Origin: Clitopilus passeckerianus
Taxonomy: Eukaryota > Basidiomycota > Agaricomycetes > Agaricales > Entolomataceae
Length of the DNA stretch: 64,000 nucleotides
Reading direction: 5' to 3'
NCBI GenBank assembly: GCA_944990035.1
Contig: CALYLX010000040.1
Coordinates: forward strand, 248,001-312,000
Every line of letters begins with the position of its first letter. The first letter of the stretch is position 1. The notes below the pieces were generated by a model that saw nothing but the letters and a program-made list of their open reading frames with translations, searched no databases and had not been told where the DNA came from. Below, piece by piece: positions 12,451 through 23,364 of this stretch. The position numbers and the translations under genes are program-made.

Positions 12451-14197
12451 AGAATCGTATAGCCGACCAAACAAGCCCTCAAAGTCGACTGGAATGTCGC
12501 TATAGTACGACAGGGAAGGCATCTGAGCGTACGAGCCTTGAATCTTATAAGGCGGCCCGTTTGTTCACACCGCGTAACGGTGGTAGTGACGAAGGAAAAT
12601 GATCTAGAGAAATTCGATATGTCATTCCACATGGCTCCCCGATCACAAGGACAATTGTTGAAAGGTCAAGTGCGCGGAATTGTCTCATGGTGCCCTGTAA
12701 TGTACGAACCTTTGTGTATGGGCGGTGGCAATGGAAGGCAGGGTCAGAGCTTCTAACGTCGTGGATCAAATGCAAAAGGGAATTATTATAGTAATAACGC
12801 GTGGTATTCGACAGTCCACCCATAGAAAGCTATATAGCTTGGTTACATTGGCTCTAACTACATTTACATTGAGCAAAGCGACAAATAGGAGGGCAGGCGC
12901 TACGAGGTCGGCCAACCCTGCAGATGTGTGGCTCTGCTTCCGGGCTGCAGTAGAAAATCACAAGCTGATCGACTCGCTGTTCTCGGTCAAGGAAGTCAAC
13001 ATCAGGTGGATCAAGAGAAGTCGAAATGACCTTCAAAATCCATAGAATTCCTTTGATAGCATGTGCCGAGGTGACAGCAGAGGTACCTAAACTTCTGAGA
13101 GGGCCTGAGGAGGCCGAAGTGTGAGATCCGGAATGTATACTTCTCGAAATACATCCCACGTAAGATTGCTGTAGGACTGCCGAGGAGGGTCCAGCAGACC
13201 TTAACGCAGCCTATTTCTGGAACTGAAGCCTTGTGGAGCGTTAAACTTGAAGGCCGAGGTGTATAAGGATGCCTGTTGACGGAAGCAAAACGGCATCATC
13301 GTGGCCCGGGCAGACTGAATATCTTGTGAGAGTATTGCATGAGTCAGCTCTTTAGGAACGGTACGCTGCAGAGTGCAAAAGACTGTTCATGGGATGAGAT
13401 TGTTGGCATCTCCTGGGAGAACTAGAAATGGCAACATACCAATTTTAAGTCCTGGTTTACATCTGCAGTGTACAAGAAGTCATTACATCAGCCTAGACGA
13501 TGACGCAAGTTCCTCGGGGTCCTCTTATTCATCTTTACAGAGGATAGTTATCAGGAGACCGCTCCGATGCGCCACAGAATGCTGGCAAAGCTTCAAAAGT
13601 TGTTCAGTGGACAAACTGCAAGAGTGGACTTCGGATGGGAGTCCCGTAGTACACTATGCATGATCACGTAAGATACAGCACGTGCTCAGAGTCGGACTTT
13701 GGACATGACTGTACCTGTAACTGTGAGCACAGCATTTGATCGCTGATCTGTCAAAACTTTCAAATGTAATAACGCGTCGTCTCCTCGTCGTCGCGTTTTT
13801 TGGCGTCTTCAAATTCCACTATGGGTGCAAACGCGTCGAAATGGCTATCGCGGTCGGGCATCGATGCCCGAAGTACTGATCTGAGAGGTCCGAAGAGCGT
13901 TATGACTCGGGTTTTCAGTGCATTCTGTCAGAGTGGATGAGTATGCGAGCTTGGGGATGGCAACCGAGCTAATCGTGGCTATCATTGTATCAGAATCGAG
14001 GAAATCTTCTATGGCTGACTACAGGCCTTTTGTATAATGGTATTACCCATTAAAGCCGTATTCGTTTTTCCTTTCTCCCCCCATCTCTTCCTCCTACGCT
14101 CTCTGAGCCTTTGGTGAGTGTAGCTCAATAAACCAGAGTTGCTGTCGCTTACCTTGCCACCATTTGGCAGGCTTCTCCGTAACTTCCTTGGACAAGA
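12451..14197. other. Intergenic region, 1.7 kb
   Basis: This is the divergent promoter region of the ceramidase gene (-) and the next plus-strand gene. A TATAAG on the minus strand at 12544-12549 fits the ceramidase start at 12450. Two ACGCGT hexamers (13772-13777 and 13831-13836) lie about 360-430 bases before the next gene and resemble MluI cell-cycle boxes. A minus-strand frame at 13159-12854 looks somewhat protein-like but has no partner exons or known motif. Confidence 0.5.
12544..12549 (-). promoter_or_regulatory. TATA-like element of the ceramidase gene
   Basis: On the minus strand this reads TATAAG, 95 bases before the ATG at 12450 and only about 22 bases before the ATG at 12522. It therefore supports the downstream start. 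Confidence 0.45.
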
Positions 14198-14947
14198 ATG
14201 GCTGACGGCTTTGACAGTTGCTGCTGCCTTTGCATCTGTATCTGTACGTCTCCAAGCACCATCCAACGCCTGCTCTAAAAACCAATTGTCCTTGCTGCAT
14301 AGTTGCATGTGCCAATTCGATCTGCACATACAGTACGCTTCTGTCCCAACCTGCTCGAGTTCCCATTCGCTTACCCCTTATTGTCCTTCCCAGTGCCATC
14401 ATCATGGTGCTGCCCCTGTGCAGGCAAGAAAAGGACCAAAGACGACGACCACTTCATCGACTCGGTCGAGCAAGAAAACTTCTACGGGAACCAACAACAC
14501 CCACATCAGTCACGCGAGTATGACAGAAGAGAACTACCAATCGATATCGGCCCTCGGGGTCACCATCCCAATGGAAACGGGAATGAGAATGGACATGCTC
14601 AGCCTAATGGTAATGGCGATGCTCGTCATAGTCGACATCCTAGTAGTCCACCTCCAGCATATGGGCATGAGCGGGCAAGGTCGAGGTCTGCTTCAGGAGG
14701 CGGAAATCCTCAAGCTATGACGTATCCGCCACAGCAAGAGATGAGGGTTCCTCAGGTGCCTCCTGTGCGAGGCAGCCATTCGGCGGTCGAGGAGAATAAT
14801 GGCGTGCATCTGCCGAATCCTTATGGTGGTATGGGCGAAGAAGAACAGAGGGATACCAGACCACACCAACACCAACATTCTAGGAGCCAGTCTCGTCCAG
14901 AGGAGGTGTTGAACGGAGGACATGTCAGGGAGAAGAGTGTAAATTAA
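14198..14947 (+). CDS. Small disordered protein with a Cys-rich N-terminus
   Basis: I do not recognise this family. Exons 14198-14243 and 14394-14947 give 199 residues. The junction is supported because donor gtacgt and acceptor cccag join in frame. The first 30 residues carry two cysteine clusters around a short hydrophobic stretch (SCCCLCICIL, then WCCPCAGKK), which suggests multiple S-acylation or metal binding at a membrane surface. After a charged segment (KKRTKDDDHFIDSVEQENFY) the protein is low-complexity and disordered, rich in Asn, Gly, His, Pro, Arg and Ser, with NGNGNENG-type repeats. No enzyme motif is visible. Membrane attachment through palmitoylated cysteines is inference. Two ACGCGT boxes lie upstream. 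Confidence 0.7.
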
Positions 14948-15672
14948 GGTGAGCAGGTCTCCTTTACTTCGGCGCTGCGGCATCGGCCGACCGTATTGTG
15001 TCTAGGTCTAGCAGGTCTATTTCGTTGCATGGACATCTCAAGTTTTGTCATTTATCGTTGTATATACCCGGGATGTATACTAGATGTATACCTAGAAGGC
15101 AATCAGCATCCACAATATTCAATCTCCCCGCCAGAAGACAGTCAGAACGCTACGCCAGGACTTTCATTGTTCAAGGACCAAGTTTCCTTCACCTCCCCGC
15201 TCAAACACGTCAACCTCTCGGCTAAAATTAGTCCTCGGAGATCCAGTGCGTCATTTCAGGTTTACGAACCTCTTTGACAGTTGACATTGGCCTGGGCTTA
15301 CACGGAGACCACACCCCGCTCAATCACATCTTGCCTGAATCCAAGTTCTTTGCATTTTATCCATTTTACGTGTTGACTTCACTTGTACGCCTCGGCTCGA
15401 CGGCAACGGAGGGTCACAATTCATGTCTTGCATTTGCTGAATAGGCTCCAGGTAACTTTGACATCGGCCAGGGCTCTCCAACCTCCACCACCGTCGGAAA
15501 TAGGAGAAGTTCTGGACAATGGTTTGCGAAATACTTCGGGAGGAGCATGCCGAGCAGGAGGTTGGGGAGGTATATAAGGTCGGCTTCGAGAGCGATAGAA
15601 AGCATCAACCTCTGCCACAGCAAAGCATCTCTACTTCTGCGACTCCAAAACAACTCTCTTCTCTACAAGAAA
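14948..15672. other. Intergenic region with short direct repeat
   Basis: Promoter region of the small secreted protein gene. It holds an 18-base imperfect direct repeat (ttgacattggcctgggct at 15281-15298 and ttgacatcggccagggct at 15458-15475, two differences). A TATA box lies at 15571-15578. No coding sequence was recognised. Confidence 0.55.
15571..15578 (+). promoter_or_regulatory. TATA box of the small secreted protein gene
   Basis: The sequence tatataag lies about 100 bases before the ATG at 15673, a normal distance for a strongly expressed fungal secreted-protein gene. Confidence 0.6.
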
Positions 15673-16210
15673 ATGAAGTTCTTCGCCACTGTTGCCTGTG
15701 CTCTCCTCGCTGCGACTTCCGCTGTTGCTCAGAGCGTCACCATCGCTTCTCCTGCCAATGGTGGCACCGTTACCGCAGGTTCACCTTTGACCGTCCGAGT
15801 CTCGCGCCAGGTAAGAGTTCGCATGTTATCCAACGACCTACCCCCACTAATTCTTTCGTAGGCTTTCCAATCCTCTGCCGTAGAGGTAGCTGTTGGCATC
15901 GCTCTTCGCAGCTGCGGTACCGGAACCTGTGGAGGATCTTTCATCGGAGACCTCTTGTACAACGGGCCATTCAACCCTACCCAGCATGATCCCAACTCTG
16001 CTACTTACTATCAAGATATCGCCGTCAATGTGCCCGCCAATCTTGAAGCAGGCTATGGCCTGTTGAATGTTGTTCACTTCGCCTACATCGGAGTGAGTTC
16101 CTGTTCTGTACTCCTTGCGTTTCATGCCGCTAACCAGTGTGTTTGTTTTACAGGCTTCCTTGACTCCTTGGATCCAAGATACTTTGACGGAGACTGTTAC
16201 CATTGTTTAG
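15673..16210 (+). CDS. Small secreted protein, basidiomycete type
   Basis: Exons 15673-15810, 15862-16092 and 16154-16210 give 141 residues. The N-terminus is a clear signal peptide (MKFFATVACALLAATSAVAQ). The mature part starts SVTIASPANGGTVTAGSPLTV, which looks like the beta-strand pattern of an Ig-like or fibronectin-like extracellular sandwich. It has two cysteines (RSCGTGTCGG) that could pair. Many Agaricomycetes encode secreted proteins with this opening, but I know of no assigned function. An extracellular location is well supported and the role is unknown. A good TATA box lies 100 bases upstream. Confidence 0.82.
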
Positions 16211-16954
16211 GCGTGGATTGAAGATGCAGGGTCTGGAGCAAAATGGTTCCTTACCTTGGAACGGCCTCGATTTACTTCCGTCTTTACTTGGTACCTAAAC
16301 GTAGAGATCTAGTTACGAAGAATTCATGAATCTGTGTTCAAGCGATGCCTAAAGTTCAGCGATCGTCGCAGTCGGTCGATCATCCTCACCGACTTGAACC
16401 CTCAAACAGGAACTGCACATCCTCACCCTGTTCCTAGGTGATCTTCGTATGCTTCATGCTTAATTTCCTGGATCCTGGACCCTCTGACGTACCTGACCAT
16501 CAGAACAATGCAGCACCGGCTCGGTAATGATATGTTTTCCGTGAAGCGTTAGCCAGGTCCCGGTTCGGGGGAGATCTCATAACCGTACCGGTTTTGTTCC
16601 TCGACAAGGTTCACTTGCCCTGCTTCACGATCGTATTTAGTGCGGGCGATCATGATAGTGATTCATCAGGATCTTCGCGGGCGCTTTTGCCCTTCATTGC
16701 CTAGAAAAGTCATCAAACTCCCCGTTAGAGGCGATGAAGCTTGGGCTGGACAGTTGGTCAAAGATCTCCCCTAGATCTCCGCCCAATCATTTCGATCGTT
16801 TGAATCTAATCTAATCAACAGAATCTTATCACTTTTGATTGCGGAGTCCTAAAATTTCACGCAGATGACCTTCCGAGTCTGATCCTCGATTGGACCATGC
16901 GAGCCACTCACTGTCTTTGTCCTTGAGCATGGCCTACAGCGCTTATCAGAGGAC
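16211..16954. other. Intergenic region
   Basis: No gene was recognised. The last part (about 16883-16954) is open and protein-like in the same frame as the first exon proposed for the next gene, so that gene may begin earlier than annotated. Confidence 0.45.
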
Positions 16955-18724
16955 ATGTGGCCCAACTCCTGGCAGGCCTTGAGACGCGACTTTGACGCTT
17001 GGTCTTCTATTAAGCACCACGACTTTGTACACCGGCGCCTGATTATCTGTTGTGCTTGACCTGCTTCACCATTACCTGCGATGCCAAAGAAAGTACAGAA
17101 TACTGTGCTACCACCGCCTACGCACCTACTTAAAGGCCAAGACTTCGTAAGTTTCCTTTGTTTCTGAAGTCGATCAGCGCTGAAAGGTCTTGACAAGTTA
17201 TGGGATAGGGGACCAGTCCGACATCTCTGGTCGGTGGCATCCCCGGCTCCAGGTTCAACGTATTTGAACCTGGGCCGTAGCCCAAAGAACGACGAAGAGG
17301 TCTATAACGTCATCAATCAAAGAACCTTAGACGGAAAAGTGACGATCCTCCGCGCTTCTTATCTTGCGGGCTTCGCAGATTGGGAAAGCGGGGTGCTAGC
17401 GTCTGCTGCGATGAGCACCGAAGGGGAGGTAACAGACGCGTACAAACGCGGGACCACATACGAATCAGACCAAGATTACAAGCCATACACATTTAGCGTC
17501 GAAGACGCGTTGACGCGAGAGGGAATCTGGGAGCTAGACGCTCCCAATGGTAGGGAGCCTTACGGGACGATAGGACAATTGAGGTGAGCCTCCTATTCTC
17601 ATGCTGCAAGGTGGTTGCTGATTCATGCACACATCAGCGCCCTCTGGCCAGATCACAGCATGCTAGTCGATTCCCACTTCGGAACAAAAGTCACGAAGGA
17701 ACAGTTTTGGACGAACATCCGCCTTGGTCTCGGAGGGACCTCATCAAGGATCGTACCATACACTACCGTCCAACGTGTCATATATGGCACTCAGTACGTC
17801 TTCTGGAACGAGTTCGACTGGACGTCAGAGATTCCCGAATCGCCAACACGAGCAACGAAACCTGAATCGCCGAAACGGAGGAAGTTAATGCCGATGGAGA
17901 CTGGCAGGGCAAAAAAATACGCTGACCTCTGCGGGCATATGGCGAACTATACGTATGCTCAAATGAAAGGATGGAAGTACGCTGTGCTAAAGTACGGGGA
18001 TACGATGTAAGTTTCCTTTGGCGGTTTCATAAATCCGCATCTGATATTCCTCTCCAGCGTCGTACCGCCTACAGTTCCAATCGGTATCCTCAGCGCGACA
18101 GACTGCTCTGCAACTTATCACACATTCGCCCACATCGCCCACCTTCCCCTCGCCGAGGCTGCATACCGTGCCTCCAAAGACGTTTCTCTACCTACTATAG
18201 ACATCCGACCTCCTTTACTCAATTGGTTCAAATATAACATTTCCCGCAACCCAAGTAACATCTCCCCAGAATCCAAAAGGTCTCTATTCCGTCTTCTCGC
18301 ATACGAAGCAGACGTTGTCGCCGATCGATTCGTCAACCAGAACACCGTCTATCGCTGGAAGGAGCACGGGAACAAGTCAGAATACGTAGAGAATCCACAA
18401 TACCGCACTACGTACCCGACACCACCACCGACATATAAGCGTACCCTTGTGAAGGATGTTAGTCGAGTTAAGCTCGACGCGAAGACGAGGGGCAAGCTTT
18501 TGTCTATTGTACCTCTTATGATGAGGGTTGGACAGGGATGGGAGTTTTTTGGGTGGGGAGCGGCGGACTTTTGTGGGGTGCAGATTCCGATGGCTGGAGC
18601 TGATGACTCGAGGGAGGAGAGGGAAGAACTTGAAGCGGCGCTGAAAGAGAAGTTGACGGCGGCTTTACTAGCACAGGCGCAGGCGCAGTCGATGTTGCGA
18701 TCGAAGACGATGTCAAGGCTGTAG
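16955..18724 (+). CDS. Hypothetical protein, 5' end uncertain
   Basis: I do not recognise this protein. Three exons are well supported: about 17187-17583, 17638-18006 and 18058-18724, with clean GT/AG borders and a continuous frame. They encode about 480 residues with no obvious signal peptide or membrane helix. A Pro-rich stretch (TYPTPPPTYKR) lies in the last exon. The C-terminus is charged, then Ala/Gln-rich and probably helical. The 5' end is unresolved. A coding-like segment opens with ATG at 16955 (MWPNSWQALRRDFDAW). Another ATG at 17081 has a good gtaagt donor at 17147, but joining it to 17187 breaks the frame. The start given is a best guess. Sequence similarity would be needed to name it. 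Confidence 0.6.
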
Positions 18725-18859
18725 CTGCCTTGATTTACTAGTATACCCTATTCCGCAGCTATTTATCGGTGACCCTGATATTATATGATTTTTCAATTGA
18801 AACTCTTAGTCGAACCTAATGATGATTGTACTGGATATAAGTTCCGTTTACCCTAGATA

Positions 18860-19075
18860 ACAGGCGCAGCAGCTGGTTGCGTGCCGACCGACCCAGAGAA
18901 ATTATTATCGTTCAGATGGCTGTGATCGTGATTTGTCGTTATTCCAGGATTTCTTAGAAATACCCGGGGAGGGGGGATTTTTGCTGACCCGCCTACCCGA
19001 TTTATTTATAGAGTGCTTACACCCAACTTTTTATTTCACTTCTGGGTACTCACAGAAACCGTTTTTGCGAAGTCA
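18860..19075 (+). repeat. Diverged direct repeat, copy 1
   Basis: Shares ordered blocks with copy 2 at about 19320-19575: cgcagcag followed by gttg, gagaaatta, ggatttctt-gaaata, ttttgctg-ccc, and ggtactc-agaa. The order and spacing are kept but many single bases differ, so this is an old duplication. No coding frame is shared. Confidence 0.55.
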
Positions 19076-19319
19076 TGCCTCCTTACTTCTAGTCCGTGGG
19101 CAACCTATGGTTCTAGTGAAGCTGTCGGTACCAAAGCCTTGGCCGACCCCGCCAGCTAAGCTCCAGAGTTTCAGCATTTGGATTTGTCGGCAATTCGGTA
19201 ACCCCATGCTTTCCCTCTGAGAGGTTCTTCGGGGCTTTACCTCGAATAAGCTGGATCATCATGATCGAAGTCTCATTGCCTGTGCAGGAGTCTGTGGTAT
19301 CTCGTACTCCTGTTCGAAA

Positions 19320-19575
19320 CATCGCGCAGCAGGTTGTCGCGTTTCGCTTTTTGCCTAGACTGGCGTGTGTCGAGAAATTAATCAACGAGTAATTTCTCAC
19401 TGTTCAAATACCTATCGTAGTGATTTACCATTTCTCCGGGATTTCTTCGAAATACAGGAATTTTGCTGGCCCATCCTCCCCGATCCATGTTATGGGCTGA
19501 GCTCCTTCAGACTACTAACCTTACCGGGTAGTATTTTATAGCACTTCTAGGTACTCGTAGAAGACATTTCTACCA
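19320..19575 (+). repeat. Diverged direct repeat, copy 2
   Basis: Second copy of the segment at 18860-19075, about 460-480 bases downstream in the same orientation. Recognisable blocks include gggatttcttcgaaata, ttttgctggccc and cttctaggtactcgtagaa. It is slightly longer than copy 1 because of small insertions. Confidence 0.55.
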
Positions 19576-20634
19576 TGTGATCAACATCCAGTTGGTGACC
19601 CGTCCCGTTCGCTTTCGAGACCTGCGTGGAGATCTACCCACACATTCGGGCAACATTTTGGCCAATAAAATACTTTAACCCTTTATTTCTCCTTCTGGAC
19701 CTGCCAACTGGAGGATTTTATCAGTTTCCAATTCAAAACCGCATTCTGTCGTCTCCTTGGGTTTTTAAAGATAAGAAATTCACAAGATGCTGCGGAAAAC
19801 GTTCCCCATCTAATGCGGATATGATCTGACGTAGAGTCTGCTTACGCTGGTCGTTCTAGGCCAAGGTGTCTGTATAGCCATTACGTCAAACGTCTCTTTG
19901 GCTGCAGCTCGAGTTACCTATTGTATATAACTGCAGTGAGAATCTACGGTTGGTCTACATTGAATATCAACAGCTGGTTCAGTAATGCAATTCAACTGAG
20001 ATCAGCTCGTTTCCCGGAGGTCGGAGTCCACCGGAGTAACATTGCCTATTGATTAGGTCAACGGCAAGCGTCAGCCGCTTATCAGACTGCGTTGACAATG
20101 GCATTCGGCGATTTCGATCAATCGGGGAGTCTGAATTCCCCCCTTGTGCCGTAGCTTCCCATATTCACTTTTGGGATCCAGGTCTCTTGCAATATTGCGG
20201 TCTCGGGGTGATCCAGGGTGTATGATAGGCATTGGTAGCGCGCTATGAATTGTAGAATTCTGAATTTCCGGGTCGTCGATCCGCATATCCGGGGTCAATG
20301 TCCCTGCCCCCGGTGTTTCGCATTGTAATATGTTTGTGACATAACTATTAATATATTAATGGCGTTCCCCGGAGGAAAGCACCACTTCAGGCGGAATTAG
20401 TATAGGTATTCCACGTAGATTAGCTACTCATCTGCAACAAATTCTAATGACCAAAGCGGCTGAAGATACGATAACGTCATATTCGAGCAATTGCTTGGCT
20501 ACATTACAACCCGAGGACATGTACTATTGCCTCCTCGACGACGACCGCAGCCTGCTTAGAGCGTTTTCTACACCGAGAAAGCTTCACCGCAGTATCAACG
20601 CCCAAAAGCCTTCGGCGGAAGTTGCGTCACATAT

Positions 20635-20641
20635 TATAAAT
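20635..20641 (+). promoter_or_regulatory. TATA box of the HtrL-like gene
   Basis: The sequence tataaat lies 64 bases before the ATG at 20705. A second TATA-like stretch at 20668-20673 is only about 32 bases from the ATG and would leave almost no leader. Confidence 0.5.
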
Positions 20642-20704
20642 TAGGGGACCTAGATCGGCACCCTCATTATATACTCGCCTTGGCCTCGTGCAAGCCAAGG
20701 AGCC

Positions 20705-22387
20705 ATGAAGCTTCGCGCACACCCCTTTCTTCGCCTTTTTCCTGCTCGAGCTCGCCGTTTCCCAAAGGCATCACTTCTGGTGCTTTCGTTGACACTGGTG
20801 TCGACATGTTACTACTTCCTGTGGTTTAATGGGTACTACACCCATGCCCTGGATAAGGAGGAGATAGCCGTCGAGGAGCCAGGGCAAGGCTCCAACAATC
20901 ATGAAGACTCGACAGGCGGAAGCAAGATATTGCTCGTTTCTGCGCTCTTCCCACTCCCCAATGTGAAGCACACGCAAGACGAATATACTTCTTGGCTCTC
21001 CAACTTCCTTGAACGCATCGAGACCGACGTCTACTTCTACACCACCCCCGACCTCGCATCTCTAGCGACATCTCTGCATGCAAAGAACCCCAACCATAAT
21101 GCACGTCTTACAATGAACACATCCTTCTCCAGCCCATTCGATGCACCTCCCCTCGCCAAGTGGAAACACCAATACGAAGAAATGCACGAATGGGATAGGG
21201 AACGTGCCAGACACACAGCAGAGCTGTACGCAGTATGGAATGCCAAACCATACCTGCTCGATTCTGCCATCGAAATCTTACACGCGGGAGAGGGGCGAAG
21301 CTATGATTATGTGTTTTGGATAGATGCGGGATCATTTCGGCGCCCGCACGTCTATTCTAAGTGGCCTGATTTGGCGAGGGTGGAAAGCGTTTGGGATGAT
21401 GCTTGGAGGATGTCGAAGAAGATACGAGATGGGTTCACTGGGGCTGCGGAAGGTGCATGGCGGGGAGAGCCTGAAGTCAGGATTGGGTTGAGGGGAAAGG
21501 GCGATTTGATGTTCTTCCCGACGTATGAAGTGCCAGGTTATGAGAAGGACATTGTTGGCTGGAGGAAGGAGATGGGTCCCGTTGATATGGATTTTAGTGA
21601 AGGTTCGCCTCTGATTCTTCGACTTCGCCGCGTATTTGATCCTGACGCAATCGGGTTTCTAGGCACTTTCTTCGGTTCAACCCCAGATACCATTTCTTGG
21701 TATACCGATGTATTCTACAAATACCACGACCACTACATAGCCACCCAGTCGCCCGCAGCAATCTCGTTTAACGGAAAGCCATACCCACCTTTCCACTTTG
21801 TCGGGAAAGATCAAACCCTGATCAACGCAATCATCTTCCTTTACCCACACCGTTTCTTCACCGTCGTGAGCCCAGCCCACCAAGGACTGTTACCTCCCAA
21901 CACCTTACCCTCTTCACCAGCCGAAGTCTCACCACCTTCAACCCTATCCATCGCCCCCACGTCCGACTACATCTTCACCCGCTTCCTCACATCCCTCTCC
22001 ACCAAAATCAAAAACAAACTTCGCGGAAAAGAAAACGGCCCATTTGGAGACGAATGGTTCTACTTCCAATTCTGGCTTTCCTCCCCACCCGAGCGAAGCC
22101 AAATGTGCGACATGTGGGATTCGTCACCACCGCAAGACGGGAGCGCGCTATGGGCTGTTGGGAGGATTGTTAGGTGGTGGGAGGGGTGGGTGCTTGGATG
22201 GGGTGAGGGTACTCGGGTTGTGAGGTTAAATGAGAGAGAGCTGACAAATGAGGAGGTTAGCGGGGAGGAGATTAGGAGGTTGGATGGTGGGAGGTGTAGA
22301 GTAACGAGAGGGGTTCCTGTTGTTAGGCTTTTGGAGGCGTTGTATGGGGAGAGGTGGGTTGAGAGGGTTAGGGCTTGGGGAGAGTAG
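20705..22387 (+). CDS. HtrL/YibB-like type II membrane protein, putative glycosyltransferase
   Basis: A single-exon gene of 560 residues. It has a basic N-terminus and one membrane helix at about residues 21-42 (KASLLVLSLTLVSTCYYFLWF), so it is probably a Golgi or ER type II protein. The luminal part contains LLVSALFPLPNVKHTQDEYTSWL-type text, then WNAKPYLLDSAI and, near residue 205, YDYVFWIDAGSFR. These match the layout of the bacterial HtrL/YibB family, whose members have a W-N-AKP-L motif followed by a D-A-G-S signature reminiscent of sugar-nucleotide-binding DXD motifs. Glycosyl transfer is inferred from this resemblance and from topology. Lack of introns is unusual for this window and would fit an intron-poor or transferred ancestry. 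TATA boxes lie just upstream. Confidence 0.78.
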   Translation: MKLRAHPFLRLFPARARRFPKASLLVLSLTLVSTCYYFLWFNGYYTHALDKEEIAVEEPGQGSNNHEDSTGGSKILLVSALFPLPNVKHTQDEYTSWLSNFLERIETDVYFYTTPDLASLATSLHAKNPNHNARLTMNTSFSSPFDAPPLAKWKHQYEEMHEWDRERARHTAELYAVWNAKPYLLDSAIEILHAGEGRSYDYVFWIDAGSFRRPHVYSKWPDLARVESVWDDAWRMSKKIRDGFTGAAEGAWRGEPEVRIGLRGKGDLMFFPTYEVPGYEKDIVGWRKEMGPVDMDFSEGSPLILRLRRVFDPDAIGFLGTFFGSTPDTISWYTDVFYKYHDHYIATQSPAAISFNGKPYPPFHFVGKDQTLINAIIFLYPHRFFTVVSPAHQGLLPPNTLPSSPAEVSPPSTLSIAPTSDYIFTRFLTSLSTKIKNKLRGKENGPFGDEWFYFQFWLSSPPERSQMCDMWDSSPPQDGSALWAVGRIVRWWEGWVLGWGEGTRVVRLNERELTNEEVSGEEIRRLDGGRCRVTRGVPVVRLLEALYGERWVERVRAWGE

Positions 22388-22596
22388 GGTTGGTGGGGGT
22401 TTTATAGATCGAGACCCGTACGATGTATTACTAGGGGTAAAGAGGCATTTGCTATTTAATATTGATTTCTGCAGCTTGCATGTAGAGTACCCATTCGTAG
22501 GCTTAGCAGTTACAACAATCCATTCCATCATTGGATCGATATTCATCTCGTGCAGATACGATCGTTAGAATGGCATATGCGTGAAACGGATGCTAT
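22388..22596. other. Short spacer before tRNA-like gene
   Basis: Nothing recognised besides the presumed 3' flank of the preceding gene. Confidence 0.5.
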
Positions 22597-22686
22597 GGGG
22601 GCACAGCTCAGTTGGGAGAGCGGCAGACCGAAATGTTGTGGCTACTGGGCATCTGTAGGTTCCGCGTTCAATCCGCGGTGCCCCAT
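22597..22686 (+). tRNA. tRNA-Phe(GAA)-like gene with 17-base intron
   Basis: The D arm GCTC/GAGC with loop AGTTGGGA, the anticodon stem GCAGA/TCTGT, a 5-base variable region (AGGTT) and the T arm CCGCG-TTCAATC-CGCGG all fold canonically. The anticodon is GAA at 22630-22632. An intron of 17 bases (22634-22650) sits at the usual place after position 37. The acceptor stem GGGGGCA/TGCCCCA pairs except for the outermost G-A, and the discriminator is T. Position 33, almost always T in tRNAs, is C here. A T-run terminator (TTTCTTTT) lies about 25 bases downstream. The body resembles fungal tRNA-Phe, but the odd position 33, end mismatch and discriminator leave room for a pseudogene. Confidence 0.7.
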
Positions 22687-23364
22687 ACGCTCCAACTCCG
22701 CCGTTCTATTTCTTTTGTGCTCAAGACTTCATAGAAGGCATCCTGAAGATTCTTTTCGAGGTCATCGGAGGCCACTGAGCTCCTTCGGACCGTGGTGGGC
22801 TCTTCCAATGGCGGACGCGTTGTGTACGCGTTGTTTGGCGGTGACCTACGGCAAAACCGGCCCGAGATTCAATTCCAAATATTCCAGCCTCCACGGGCGT
22901 GACATGAAATCCAGCACAGTTCGTGAAATTTCCGCCCAGAAGGAGGGCCCGCTGGGTAGTGTAGCCGTTTTCACTAATATATTTGACTCATCGAAGTGCC
23001 AATGCTGTCCACTGGACCCCTTGCTGGACGCAAAGAAATCATGATGCTGTGAGATCTCCCCGCTGACATCGATTCTTTGCAAATGCACTGAATGAGTCAT
23101 GACCCTAGAAAAGTATATAAAGAGCTACGAACAGCGCACTGATCCCCCGCATGCACTGTAGAAAGAACGCGCTGAGGCTGTCCACCTGACTATCTGATCT
23201 CTGAGTTGACCCGAGTTAGCGGTTCTTTCAATTCATTCCGATGTGACCCCACCTCCGCTGAAGTCGACTTTTTTCTAATAAACTGCCAAGAAATAGTCAC
23301 GTTCTTGGGACTATAAGAAGGATCTAAACTGACGAAGCACCAACTATCCTCCACCGTACCGTCC
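22687..23364. other. Intergenic region before TPR gene
   Basis: No coding sequence was recognised. TATA-like sites occur at 23114-23120 and 23312-23317. The second, 48 bases before the ATG, is the better promoter candidate for the next gene. Confidence 0.5.

Larger units (their letters stand above)
18725..20704. other. Intergenic region, 2 kb, with a diverged direct repeat
   Basis: No coding sequence was recognised. About 18860-19075 and 19320-19575 are two diverged copies of one segment, annotated separately. Two TATA-like sites precede the next gene (20635-20641 and 20668-20673). Confidence 0.55.

Noticed and set aside
12854..13159. Minus-strand frame resembling protein text
   Set aside because: No start, no splice partners and no motif I can name, so not reported as a gene.
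17081..17146. ATG with a good gtaagt donor as first exon of the orphan gene
   Set aside because: Joining it to the supported exon at 17187 shifts the frame into a stop. Alternative acceptors leave introns too short to be credible.
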